Of a DNA stretch of 64,000 nucleotides, positions 1 through 8,513 are shown piece after piece. Location of the stretch: the NCBI RefSeq assembly GCF_003287935.1, contig NZ_CP030287.1:8312484-8376483 (forward strand). The letters run 5' to 3'. The notes under the pieces were generated by a model. That model saw only the letters and a program-made list of their open reading frames with translations, did not search any database and was not told the origin of the DNA. Numbering within the stretch: position 1 is the first letter of the stretch; every line of letters starts with the position of its first letter. The stretch comes from Streptomyces sp. ICC1 (GTDB taxonomy: Bacteria; Actinomycetota; Actinomycetes; Streptomycetales; Streptomycetaceae). The position numbers were made by a program, and so were the translations under genes.

Positions 1-123
1 GCTCCGCGCGTCGTCGTGACGGGCTTCGCGTTCTGGGGCGGGGTGGAGGTCAAGGTCAAGCAGCCGAAGTCGGCTTCGCGCAAGAACGGCCTTCCCCGGT
101 CGGAGCGGCGCAAGGAGCTGTAG
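1..123 (+). CDS. C-terminal end of a DUF1707/LiaF-like membrane protein (partial)
   Basis: Only the last 40 codons lie in the window and the gene runs off the left edge. The frame opens at base 1, contains the strand pattern VVVTGFAFWGGVEVKVK and ends in a basic tail closed by TAG at 121-123. A repeated 'GGVEV' beta-strand motif near the C-terminus is typical of streptomycete proteins with a DUF1707 N-terminal domain and a LiaF-like C-terminal domain. The assignment rests on this short motif only. Confidence 0.5.
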   Translation, partial: APRVVVTGFAFWGGVEVKVKQPKSASRKNGLPRSERRKEL

Positions 124-285
124 GCCGTCCCGTCCCGGGAGCCCATCCGGGCCGCGGGAGGTGCTCGGCGGAGGGGTACGGCCCGCCGCTCCCCGGAGGA
201 GTACGGCGCGCCGGGAACTCTCCGGGCGCCCCGGGAGTCGGATGCTGTGCAGACAAAACCGGCGCCCGGGGGAAGGCAGGAGCAC

Positions 286-1581
286 GTGGAGCAGGGCAGC
301 ACGACCAAGACACGGGGTGGCTTCGTGTTCAGCGAGGCGGACGAGGAGCGCCGGCGCGGCGTCCGCCGGATGAAGCGGACCGCCACCGGCCTGCTGATCC
401 TGGTGGCGCTGGTCTACGTCGCGGCGAAGTGGGCGGAGCACGCCGGCGCGGGCGGCTGGACGGGGTACGTCGCGGCCGCCGCCGAGGCGGGCATGGTCGG
501 CGCGCTCGCGGACTGGTTCGCGGTCACCGCCCTCTTCCGGCGGCCGCTCGGCCTGCCCATCCCGCACACCGCGATCATCCCGACCAAGAAGGACCAGCTC
601 GGCGTCTCCCTCGGGGAGTTCGTCGGGGAGAACTTCCTCTCCGCGGACGTGGTGCGCACCCGGCTGCACGCGCTGGGCATCGGCGGCCGGCTCGGCTCCT
701 GGCTGGCCGAGCCCGCGCACGCCGACCGGGTCACCGCGGAGCTGGCCACCGCCCTGCGCGGGGCGCTGACGGTCCTGCGGGACTCCGATGTGCAGGCCGT
801 CGTGGGCGAGGCGATCACACGGCGGGCCGAGACGGCGGAGATCGCGCCGGGGATCGGCAAGACGCTGGAGAAGGTCGTCGCGGACGGCGGCCACCGGCGG
901 GTCGTGGACCTGGTGTGCACGCGGGCGCACGACTGGCTGGTCACGCACGCCGAGTCGGTGGAGGCGGCGGTGCAGGGCGGGGCGCCCGGCTGGACCCCGC
1001 GGTTCGTGGACCGCAAGATCGGCGACCGCGTGTACAAGGAGCTGCTCCGCTTCGTCCAGGAGATGCGGGACATGCCGGAGCACCCGGCGCGCGGGGCGGT
1101 GGACCGCTTCCTCGCCGACTTCGCGGCGGACCTCCAGTCGGACACGGAGACCCGGGCGCGGGTGGAGCGGCTCAAGTCCGAGCTGCTCGCGCGCGACGAG
1201 GTGCAGGACGTGATCGCCTCCACCTGGACGGCGGTCCGGTCGATGATCCTCTCGGCGGCGGAGGACGAGCGGAGCGCGCTGCGCCTGCGGGTCCGGTCCT
1301 CGCTGATGTCGCTGGGGGCCCGGCTGGCCACGGACGGCCGGCTGCAGGACAAGGTGGAGGGCTGGATCGAGGGTGCCGTGGTCTATGTGGTCACCAACTA
1401 CCGCGCCGAGATCACCTCGCTGATCACGGACACGGTGGCGGGCTGGGACGCCGAGCACACCTCCCGCAAGATCGAGGCCCACATCGGCCGCGACCTCCAG
1501 TTCATCCGCATCAACGGCACGGTGGTCGGCGCGCTGGCGGGCCTGGTGATCTACACGCTGTCGATGGCGCTGGGGGCGTAG
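286..1581 (+). CDS. DUF445 family membrane protein
   Basis: This 431-residue protein matches the DUF445 family, whose function is not established. The N-terminal 30 residues are charged. A membrane segment follows at about residues 33-50, then the family core containing EAGMVGALADWFAVTALFR and the conserved IPHTAIIP stretch. A second membrane segment forms the last 20 residues, so the large middle region sits between two anchors. An ATG at 247 is also in frame, but GTG at 286 is preferred because GGCAGGAG lies 4-11 bases upstream. The 3' end overlaps a minus-strand reading frame fragment by about 30 bases. Confidence 0.85.
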   Translation: MEQGSTTKTRGGFVFSEADEERRRGVRRMKRTATGLLILVALVYVAAKWAEHAGAGGWTGYVAAAAEAGMVGALADWFAVTALFRRPLGLPIPHTAIIPTKKDQLGVSLGEFVGENFLSADVVRTRLHALGIGGRLGSWLAEPAHADRVTAELATALRGALTVLRDSDVQAVVGEAITRRAETAEIAPGIGKTLEKVVADGGHRRVVDLVCTRAHDWLVTHAESVEAAVQGGAPGWTPRFVDRKIGDRVYKELLRFVQEMRDMPEHPARGAVDRFLADFAADLQSDTETRARVERLKSELLARDEVQDVIASTWTAVRSMILSAAEDERSALRLRVRSSLMSLGARLATDGRLQDKVEGWIEGAVVYVVTNYRAEITSLITDTVAGWDAEHTSRKIEAHIGRDLQFIRINGTVVGALAGLVIYTLSMALGA

Positions 1582-1797
1582 GTCGGGCGGGCCGCGGTGC
1601 GGACCAGCAGGTCGCTGCCGACGATCTCGGGGCTCATCCGGCGGCCGGTGGTGAACAGGATCGGCACGAGCTTTCCGCCGGCCACGGTGTAGACGCTCAG
1701 GGCCGAGCGCCCGGTGGCGCCGTCGGCGGCGATGCACAGCTCGCGCTTCCCGTCCCCGGTCAGGTCCGCGAACTCCCGCGGCCGGACCCCGGCGCGG
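1551..1797 (-). pseudogene. C-terminal fragment of a lipoprotein with an FG-GAP-like motif
   Basis: Read on the minus strand, this stretch encodes about 80 residues including FADLTGDGKRELCIAADG and ends at TAG (1551-1553). The pattern 'DxTGxGxxEL' is shared with the complete lipoprotein at 59095-59808, where it reads DVTGNGRDEL and is followed by a similar 'VYTV...G' strand, so this is probably the tail of a relative. The 5' portion is missing and the frame runs into a C-rich, non-coding stretch at about 1800. The cause looks like a broken join and not natural decay, but that is inference. Confidence 0.5.
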
Positions 1798-1933
1798 CCG
1801 GGACCCTCCCTCTTCCCTGCGCCGCCGAACCCCTTCCTCGTCCTGCCCCCCCCCGTTCCCGGGCCGGCCCCTCCCGGTGCGCCGCCGCACCGGGACCGGT
1901 GTCAGGGCCGGCGGTCCGGTGCGGCGGCGCGGC
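1798..1933. other. C-rich low-complexity join region
   Basis: No gene is visible here. The stretch contains a run of nine C (1846-1854) and a CT-rich block. Two sub-blocks resemble the reverse complement of the Nextera Read-2 adapter at the right distance (CTCTT at 1810-1814, then CCGA-CCC at 1825-1832), but the match is weak. The right part (about 1872-1930) has short G/C palindromic pieces that could be a terminator for the operon ending at 1934. It separates the broken lipoprotein fragment from the gentisate dioxygenase gene. Confidence 0.4.
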
Positions 1934-3046
1934 TCAGGAGGCGGGCTGGTTCCCGTCGTTGTCCGGGTACGCCTCTTCGCGGTGGAAACCGAGGGAGCGC
2001 ATCACCGGGAAGTCGTTGAACGAGAACAGGCAGGCGTCCTCGGACGCGTCGAGGTTGCGGTGCTCGTGCCAGGCCCAGGACGGGACGCAGAAGACATCGC
2101 CCTGCTTCCACTCGAAGCGCTGCCCGGCGACCACCGAGACACCGTGCCCCTTGGCGGCCGTGTAGATCACCGAACCGGTGTGCCGGTGTGCCTTGGTGGC
2201 CTGGCCCGGGAGCAGCAGCTGCATGTGCGCGCCCATGGTGGGCATGACCGAGCCGCCGGTCACCGGGTTGGTGTACTCGGCGATGATCCCGTCGTACGGG
2301 GAGCCACCGGTGGCCTTGGCCAGGCCGAGCAGGGCCTCGTACGTCGGCTCCCACGGGTAGGCCAGCAGCGGGGAGTAGGGTCGGCTCCACTTCTCGGCGC
2401 CGTACGGGAGCAGGTTCGCGGCGTAGGTGAGCACCGAGGAGTTGACCACCTTCCCGGGCCGCTGGTACAGCTCGGGGTGGACCTCGTAGAACCCCGCGTC
2501 CAGGGCGTTGACCAGCGGGATGTCCAGGCCGTCCTGCCAGATCACCGGGGCGTCGGTCCCGTCGTTGCCGTGCTCGTGCCAGGTGCCGTTCGGGGTGATG
2601 GCGAAGTCGCGGGGGCCGACCTTGAGCTTCTGTCCGTCCACGATGGTCCACGCCCCGGTGCCCTCGTGCACGAAGCGCAGGGCCGCGGCCTGGTGGCGGT
2701 GGGCGGTCATCGCCTCGCCCGGGCCCATGATCTGCAGGCCGGTGTAGAGGAGCCCGGCGGCCGCACTGACGTCCCTGCGGCCGGGGTTGACCAGCATCAC
2801 GACGCGGCGGCCCGCGTCATCGGCCCGGACGAGGTCCAGGGCCTTGTGGACCAGTGGCCGCAGCTCCTCGTAACGCCACAGCACCGGAACGGACTTGGGC
2901 TGCGGGTACCAGGGCTCGATGTCATTGGCCACGGTCCACAGCGCGCCGGCCTCCAGGGCCTCGAGCTCGGCGTAGTAGGCGGTGAGTTCGGGGGTGTCGG
3001 ACACCCGGGCGCGGCCGAGTGCGGTGTCGTCCTGTTCGGTGGTCAT
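1934..3046 (-). CDS. gentisate 1,2-dioxygenase (bicupin)
   Basis: This 370-residue protein is a two-cupin ring-cleavage dioxygenase of the gentisate/1-hydroxy-2-naphthoate family. It would open gentisate to maleylpyruvate using Fe(II) and oxygen. The N-terminal cupin carries HRH at residues 116-118 and the later HEH at 157-159, which are the expected iron ligands. The second cupin has AHRHTGSVIYTAAKG and WAWHEHRN. The ATG at 3046 overlaps the stop codon of the nitrilase gene by four bases (ATGA), so the two are probably translationally coupled. It is the last gene of the minus-strand salicylate operon and supplies the ring-opening step. A longer reading frame exists upstream but overlaps the nitrilase. 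Confidence 0.88.
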   Translation of the reverse strand: MTTEQDDTALGRARVSDTPELTAYYAELEALEAGALWTVANDIEPWYPQPKSVPVLWRYEELRPLVHKALDLVRADDAGRRVVMLVNPGRRDVSAAAGLLYTGLQIMGPGEAMTAHRHQAAALRFVHEGTGAWTIVDGQKLKVGPRDFAITPNGTWHEHGNDGTDAPVIWQDGLDIPLVNALDAGFYEVHPELYQRPGKVVNSSVLTYAANLLPYGAEKWSRPYSPLLAYPWEPTYEALLGLAKATGGSPYDGIIAEYTNPVTGGSVMPTMGAHMQLLLPGQATKAHRHTGSVIYTAAKGHGVSVVAGQRFEWKQGDVFCVPSWAWHEHRNLDASEDACLFSFNDFPVMRSLGFHREEAYPDNDGNQPAS

Positions 3047-4089
3047 GAGCCCTCCTCGGGGGTGGCGGTCAGCGGCGCGGACAGTGGTGCGGACCGGGGC
3101 GGCGCGGCCGGCGGGGCGGTGAAAGTGATCGGCAGGCGCGGGCGGTTGTCGACTTCGAGGCGGAAGACGTCGAAGCGGTTGTAGTGCCCGGTGATGTCGT
3201 GCATCTGCTTGGGCTGGATGCACCGGGCCAGGTCGATCTCGGCGTAGACGATGCCCTCGACGTCGACGAGCGGCTCCGTGACCGGGCGGCCGTCCGGGCC
3301 GAAGATCCCGGACAGGGCGCTGCGCGGGCGGTTGAACAGGGCCCGGACCTCCTCGTCCTCCCCGGCGACGGCGTCGACGATCTCGGGGGAGACGGTCGAG
3401 CAGGCGACGACGGAGAAGACCTTGCCCTCGAAGCTGTGGGCGGCGGTCCGTACGGCGATGGCGTCGGCCATGTCGTAGTCGGCGGGTGCCACCGGCAGGG
3501 CGATGTAGCAGGCCGCGTGCACGAGTTCGCCCTGCGCCAGGAGCGAGAAGCGGGCCAGGGTGTTGGTGTTCTCCCCGCAGGCGAGGGCGCCGAGCGGGCC
3601 GACGGGGGTCGGGTGCACGCGCAGGGAACTGCCGTCGCCACCGGTCCAGGTGAGCTTCTCGGCCCAGGTGGGCACCAGCTTGCGGTGCACGCCGAGCAGT
3701 TCGCCGTCGGGGCCGATGGTGAGCAGGGTGTTGTAGAGCACGCCCAGGCTGTGCGGTGCGCGCTCGTTGACGCCGATGACGAGGACGATCCCGTACTGGC
3801 GGGCCGCCGCGCGCAGGGTGTCGACGTGCGGGCCGGGGATGTCGATGGAGGCGCGCTGCAGGCGCTCGAACCAGGGCGAGCCCTGGACCGGGTTCATCGT
3901 CCAGTTCCAGTACGGGTACCCGGGGACGAACGCCTCCGGGAAGACGACGAGTTCGGCGCCCTTCCCGGCGGCCTCGGCGATCAGGGCGACGGCCTTGTCG
4001 ACGGTGGCGGCGGGATCGAGGTAGACGGGGGCGGCCTGTACGGCGGCCGCGATGAAGCGGGGCAGGTCACGCTGGGGAGGAATCTCCAT
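3043..4089 (-). CDS. nitrilase (carbon-nitrogen hydrolase family)
   Basis: The 348-residue protein has the full nitrilase catalytic triad: Glu52 in PEAFVPGYP, Lys137 in HRKLVPT and Cys171 in ALACGENTN. CGEN after the cysteine is the signature of true nitrilases as opposed to amidases of the superfamily, so it is predicted to hydrolyse a nitrile to an acid plus ammonia. It lies 19 bases downstream of the salicylyl-CoA hydroxylase gene and overlaps the dioxygenase start, which places it inside the aromatic-acid operon. A natural guess is that it feeds an aryl nitrile into the pathway, but the substrate cannot be read from the sequence. Confidence 0.88.
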   Translation of the reverse strand: MEIPPQRDLPRFIAAAVQAAPVYLDPAATVDKAVALIAEAAGKGAELVVFPEAFVPGYPYWNWTMNPVQGSPWFERLQRASIDIPGPHVDTLRAAARQYGIVLVIGVNERAPHSLGVLYNTLLTIGPDGELLGVHRKLVPTWAEKLTWTGGDGSSLRVHPTPVGPLGALACGENTNTLARFSLLAQGELVHAACYIALPVAPADYDMADAIAVRTAAHSFEGKVFSVVACSTVSPEIVDAVAGEDEEVRALFNRPRSALSGIFGPDGRPVTEPLVDVEGIVYAEIDLARCIQPKQMHDITGHYNRFDVFRLEVDNRPRLPITFTAPPAAPPRSAPLSAPLTATPEEGS

Positions 4090-4108
4090 GGGATCTCGGC
4101 CGTTCCGT

Positions 4109-6400
4109 TCAGAGGGCCGGCGCGGTGACGCGCGGCAGCCATCGCTGGTGCACCGCCGCGGCGGGCTGCCGCAGCAGTTCGAGGCGGGGCGGGACCCGGT
4201 CGGTGCGCGAGGCCGGCGGCCGCGCGCTGCCGGCCCGCCAGGACTGGGCCCAGGGCGCCGCCGGTCCGCGGTAGCCCTGGGCGGCGGCCGCGTGCAGGGT
4301 CCACAGGGGGTCGTGGAGCTGGGCCCGGCCCACCGCGCACAGGTCGGCCCGGCCGGCCAGGATCACCGAGTTCACGTCGTCGTACGTGGAGATCGCGCCG
4401 ACGGCGATGGTCGCCGCCCCGGTGGCGTTGCGGATCAGATCGGCGTAGGGGGTCTGGTAGCTGCGGCCGAAGCGGGGCCGCTCGTGGGACACGACCTCGC
4501 CGGTCGAGACGTCGATGGCGTCGGCGCCCGCCGCGGTCAGGGCGCGGGCGATGTGCACGGCGTCCGCCTCGTCCAGTCCGCCCTCGGCCCAGTCGGCGGC
4601 CGAGATCCGGACCAGGAGGGCCTTCGTGGCCGGCCACACCGCCCGCACGGCGCCCAGCACTTCGAGCGGGAAGCGCAGCCTGCCGTCCACGGCGCCGCCG
4701 TACTCGTCGGTCCGCCGGTTGGTCAGCGGGGACAGGAACCCCGACATCAAGTGGCCGTGCCCGTACTGGAGTTCCAAGACGTCGAAGCCCGCCCGGTCGG
4801 CGCGCTCGGCCGCGCGCACGAAGTCCCGTACGACCAGGTCCATGTCGGCGCGGCCCGCCTCGCGGGGCACCGGGACCCCCTCGGCCCACGGCAGCGCGGA
4901 GGCGGCCAGCAGCGGCCCCTCGGCCGCCCGGCGGCCGGCGTGCGTCAGCTGGATGCCGAGGCAGGTGTCCGACTGGCCGTGCGCGAAGGCGGTGATCCGC
5001 CGCCAGGCGGCCTCCTGCTCGTCGGTCCACAGGCCGGGGCAGCCCGCGTCGGTCCGGCCGTCGGCGCTCACCGCCGTCATGCCGGCGATGACCAGGGCCG
5101 CGCCGCCGAGGCTCTGGGTGCCCAGGTGGACGAGGTCGAAGTCCCCCGGGACCCCGTCGCGGGCCGTGGACAGGGCCATGGGCGGTACGACGATCCGGTT
5201 GCGCAGGCGCAGGCCGCCGAGCCGGAAGGGCCGGAACATGGGCGGCACCGGCGCCGAGGCGTTGACGGAGGTGGTGAACTCCTCGTCGCGCACCCGCAGG
5301 TTGTCGTAGGTGACCCGGCGGCTGCGGGTCAGCAGGTTGAAGGCGAACTGGTGCGGATCCTGGCCCGTGTACCGGTCGATGTTCTCGAACCATTCGAGGC
5401 TGGCCTGGGCCGCCCGCTGGGTGGACTCCACGACCGGCTTGCGCTCGTCCTCGTAGGCGGCCAGCGCGCTCTCCACGTCGGGGTGCTCGTGCAGGCAGGC
5501 GGCCAGCGCGAGGGCGTCCTCCATGGCGAGCTTGGTGCCGGAGCCGATGGAGAAGTGGGCCGTGTGCGCGGCGTCCCCGAGCAGCACGGTGTTGGCGTGG
5601 CGCCAGGTGCGGTTGCGCACGGTGGTGAAGCGCAGCCACTTGGAGTTGTTGGGGATGAGCCGGTGCCCGTCCAGGTGCCCGGCGAGGATTTCCTCGCAGC
5701 GTCGGATCCCCTCCTCGTCGCTGGCGCCGGGCGGCAGGTCGATCCCCTCGGACCGCGCGAATCCGCCGCGCCGCCAGGTGTCCTCGTCCATCTCGACGAT
5801 GAAGGTGGAGCGGGTGTCGTCGTACGGGTACGCGTGCACCTGGAGGGTGCCGAAGTCCCCCTCCTCGACGATGAAGGTGAAGGCCTCGAAGACCTTGTCC
5901 GTGCCGAGCCACATGTAGCGGCCCGAGCGCTCGTCGAGATCGGCGCCGAAGGTGTCGGCGTAGGCGGCCCGGGTGGCCGAGCGCACGCCGTCGCAGGCGA
6001 CCACCAGGTCGTATTCGGCGGCCAGTCGCTCCGGCGGCGGGGACTGGGTCGAATAGCGGACGTCCACCTCCAGAGCGGCGCAGCGCTCCTGGAGGATGCC
6101 CAGCAGCCGGCGCCGTCCCAGGGCGGCGAAACCGTGGCCGCCGGAGGTCAGGGTCCGGTCGCGGTGGCGGACGTCGATGTCGCTCCAACGGGCGAACTCC
6201 GCCGACATCGCGGCGTGGACGGCGGGATCGGCCTGCGCGATGCCGTCGAGGGTCTCGTCGGAGAAGACCACCCCGAAGCCGAAGGTGTCGTCGGGAGCGT
6301 TGCGCTCCCAGACGGTGACCTCCCAGTGCGGGGAGAGCTGCTTGGCCAGGGCGGCGAAGTACAGGCCGCCCGGCCCGCCTCCGATGACTGCTATGCGCAC
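4109..6400 (-). CDS. bifunctional salicylyl-CoA 5-hydroxylase / flavin oxidoreductase
   Basis: This 763-residue protein joins two flavoenzymes. Residues 1 to about 385 form an FAD aromatic hydroxylase with GGGPGG at 7-12, DG at 137-138 and GDAAHT at 275-280. Residues about 388-740 form an Old Yellow Enzyme-type FMN oxidoreductase with a GHGHLMSGFLSPLTNRR motif. This fusion is the architecture of salicylyl-CoA 5-hydroxylase (SdgC type), which makes gentisyl-CoA. The chosen start is GTG at 6400, preceded by GAGGAGGCG. It overlaps the thioesterase stop by ten bases. The frame stays open far upstream, but only because it enters other genes. Confidence 0.85.
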   Translation of the reverse strand: MRIAVIGGGPGGLYFAALAKQLSPHWEVTVWERNAPDDTFGFGVVFSDETLDGIAQADPAVHAAMSAEFARWSDIDVRHRDRTLTSGGHGFAALGRRRLLGILQERCAALEVDVRYSTQSPPPERLAAEYDLVVACDGVRSATRAAYADTFGADLDERSGRYMWLGTDKVFEAFTFIVEEGDFGTLQVHAYPYDDTRSTFIVEMDEDTWRRGGFARSEGIDLPPGASDEEGIRRCEEILAGHLDGHRLIPNNSKWLRFTTVRNRTWRHANTVLLGDAAHTAHFSIGSGTKLAMEDALALAACLHEHPDVESALAAYEDERKPVVESTQRAAQASLEWFENIDRYTGQDPHQFAFNLLTRSRRVTYDNLRVRDEEFTTSVNASAPVPPMFRPFRLGGLRLRNRIVVPPMALSTARDGVPGDFDLVHLGTQSLGGAALVIAGMTAVSADGRTDAGCPGLWTDEQEAAWRRITAFAHGQSDTCLGIQLTHAGRRAAEGPLLAASALPWAEGVPVPREAGRADMDLVVRDFVRAAERADRAGFDVLELQYGHGHLMSGFLSPLTNRRTDEYGGAVDGRLRFPLEVLGAVRAVWPATKALLVRISAADWAEGGLDEADAVHIARALTAAGADAIDVSTGEVVSHERPRFGRSYQTPYADLIRNATGAATIAVGAISTYDDVNSVILAGRADLCAVGRAQLHDPLWTLHAAAAQGYRGPAAPWAQSWRAGSARPPASRTDRVPPRLELLRQPAAAVHQRWLPRVTAPAL

Positions 6401-6822
6401 GGGGCGCCTCCTCGGTTGTTCTCGATCAGTTCGGGGGCCTGGCGGCCCGCCTTGGTGAGGACCTCGCGGACCTCGGCCGGCCAGGGGGTGGTCCCGGTGG
6501 CGCGGGCGGCGGAGTGGGCGATGACCATGCGGCCGGTGGCGGCCTCCGCACCCTCCTCGCCGTGGACGGTGAAGGCGTAGTGGAGGGAGCTGGTGCCGAC
6601 CTTGGTGATCCGCAGCTCGGTCCGCACGGCCTCGCCGAACCAGAGCCGGGCCCGGTAGTCGGCCTCGAAGTGGACGCGGGGCGTGCTGCCGAAGAGGTGC
6701 GACAGGCCCAGCCGGCGCAGGAGCACGGCCTCGGCGGACTCGACCCAGCGCACGACGGTGGAGTGGTGGTAGTGGCCGGCCGCGTCGGTGTCGGTCCACT
6801 CGACGCGGCGGTTGCCGTCCAC
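6391..6822 (-). CDS. acyl-CoA thioesterase, 4HBT hotdog family
   Basis: This short hotdog-fold thioesterase carries the 4-hydroxybenzoyl-CoA thioesterase signature VEWTDTDAAGHYHHS near its N-terminus, and the rest matches a single hotdog domain of about 140 residues. In this operon it is expected to release gentisate from gentisyl-CoA after the hydroxylase step. GTG at 6822 gives a protein of plausible length but has no convincing ribosome site, and the sequence immediately upstream is G/C-rich join material, so the true first residues may be lost. It overlaps the hydroxylase gene by ten bases. Confidence 0.75.
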   Translation of the reverse strand: MDGNRRVEWTDTDAAGHYHHSTVVRWVESAEAVLLRRLGLSHLFGSTPRVHFEADYRARLWFGEAVRTELRITKVGTSSLHYAFTVHGEEGAEAATGRMVIAHSAARATGTTPWPAEVREVLTKAGRQAPELIENNRGGAPCA

Positions 6823-6936
6823 GCCGGGCCGGGGAGGCGCCCGGGACCCGGGGGATCGGCCGGCGCCGCCGCCGTTGCGACCCGCCCGGGGCGGGTGGGC
6901 GGCGCGCCGCGGGGGGGTTGCCGGGGGGGGGGGCTG
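6823..6936. other. G-rich join between two truncated loci
   Basis: No gene is seen. The stretch contains runs of 7 G (6911-6917) and 11 G (6923-6933) within GC-only sequence. To the left lies a thioesterase possibly missing its start. To the right lies the 3'-truncated gene of an Asp-box protein read toward this point. Both ends being broken, plus the homopolymers, argues for an artificial join. Confidence 0.55.
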
Positions 6937-7984
6937 GCCTCGTGTCCACAGCCCAGCAGCCGCCGTCCGCCGTGCAGGCGACGGTGTCGAACGACCCCGG
7001 GTCCAGCGCCCGCCAGGTGCGGCCACCGTCCCGGGTCACGTCCGTGCCCGTCGGGCCCACCGCGAGGGCCGTGCCGGCGCCGTACGGGAACCAGGCCGCG
7101 CCCGAGCGGTAGGCCGGCGGCGGGGCCGCCGCCTGCCGCCATGTGCGGCCCCCGTTCGAGGACACCGCCGCGGCCTGCGGGGAGGCCTGCCCGGTGCGGT
7201 AGTCACCGCCGACCGCCAGTCCCCTCGTACGGTCCCGGAAGGCCAGGGCGAAGACCCCGCGCGCCGGGTCGCCCGCCGGGACGGTGGAGTCGGCCACCTT
7301 CCAGGTCAGGCCGCGGTCCGCGGAGTGCAGGACCCGGGCGAGGGCGCCGCCGCCCGTGGCCAGCCAGACGTCGCGCGACCCGGCCGCCACCAGGCACTGG
7401 CCGCTCGCGGCGAAGCCCGCCTCCCCCGGCAGCGCGTCCGGCATCCCCGTGTTCGGGAGCACCCGCCAGCTCCGACCGCCGTCGTCCGTGGACAGGATGC
7501 GGAACTTCCCGTCCACCGGGTCGCTCATCGCGAGCCCGTGCCGGGAGTCGAAGAAGGTGAGGCAGTCGTAGAAGGCCCGCGGGTCGGAATTCCGGAAGGT
7601 CTCGGTCCACGTGGCTCCGCCGTCCTCCGTGCGCAGCACCCGGGAGGCCTCGCCCTCCCCGATGGACAGGGCCACCGCGCGCCGCCCGTCGAAGGCCTCG
7701 ATGTCCCGCAGCTCGAGCCCCTCCGCGACGGCCCCCGGCGGCGAGACGTCCCGCCAGCTCCGCCCGCCGTCCGAGGTCCGCAGCACGGTCCCCTTCGAGC
7801 CGGCCACCCAGGCCGTGGACCGGCTGACCGCCGCCAGCCCCCGGAAACGGGAGTCCTTGCCGGTCTCCTTCAGTGCCCAACCCGCGCCCCGGAGGTCCGG
7901 TGACTCCCCTGCGGCCTGCGCCGGTGAGGCCACCACCCCCAGCAGCAGAGCCGCCGCACACATGCCAACTCCCCAAAGTCTCAT
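6937..7984 (-). CDS. secreted Asp-box (sialidase-like) propeller protein, 3' truncated
   Basis: The protein starts at ATG 7984 with a typical signal peptide (about residues 1-25, ending SPAQAA) and continues with at least six Asp-box repeats such as TSDGGRSW, TEDGGATW, STDDGGRSW and TRDGGRTW. These build a beta-propeller of the BNR/YCF48 type, often annotated as an oxidoreductase or exo-alpha-sialidase without proof of activity. The reading frame leaves recognisable sequence after CTADGGCWAVD at about 6940, one repeat short of a natural end, and runs into the G-rich join. The enzymatic role is unknown; the Asp boxes themselves are structural. Confidence 0.75.
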
Positions 7985-8049
7985 GGCGCCGGAAGCTAAC
8001 GCACCCCGGATTCACCGTCCAGGGCGCGTCCCGGCCACCGCCTCCCGAG

Positions 8050-8429
8050 GGCGGGCCCGCGCCCTCCGTTCGGGTCGCTCTCCTCCCCGTGCACGAGGCC
8101 GCGCGCCTCGACCCCGAGATGCTCCCCAACATCGCCCGGTCCAGCACGTCACCGCGACCGGGGCCACCAAGGCCGAGGTCTACCGCAACGACCTGGTGCC
8201 CAAGCAGCAGACCGGCAGCGCCACCGTGCTCGCCGCCCGGCTGAACCTGCTCGACGTCCACGCCACCCCGCGCAGCGGGAAGTGGCTCAACCAGGCCGGT
8301 GAGAACCTCCCCGTGACCGTGCTCGGCGACCAGGCCGCACAGCGCCTCGGTGTGACCGCGCCGGGCGAGCGGGTCTGGTTGGGCGGAGAGCCGTACGTCG
8401 TCACGGGAATCCTGGCGCCGAACGACCTA
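8050..8429 (+). pseudogene. ABC transporter FtsX-type permease remnant, left part
   Basis: Two frames together read as the extracytoplasmic MacB-like domain of an FtsX-type permease: RLDPEMLPNIAR in one, then QHVTATGATKAEVYRNDL through GEPYVVTGILAPNDL in another. The frame change near 8135 means it cannot be translated as one protein. There is no start codon or 5' end. The gene is cut at CTAG (8427-8430) by the IS630-type element and continues after 10199, so the insertion lies in the middle of the old periplasmic domain. Confidence 0.65.
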
Positions 8430-8513
8430 GTGCTGTGACCTCATAGGTTCGCCGGGTTGGTGGTCGTGGCGGTTGGATGTGGGGTGGCGTCCGATCCGAC
8501 CGGTGGAGGTGCG

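Noticed and set aside
4109..7984. A 1291-residue frame fusing an Asp-box protein to the salicylyl-CoA hydroxylase
   Set aside because: The middle 200 residues are GC-skewed junk from the join region and an out-of-frame reading of the thioesterase. Separate starts with ribosome sites exist.
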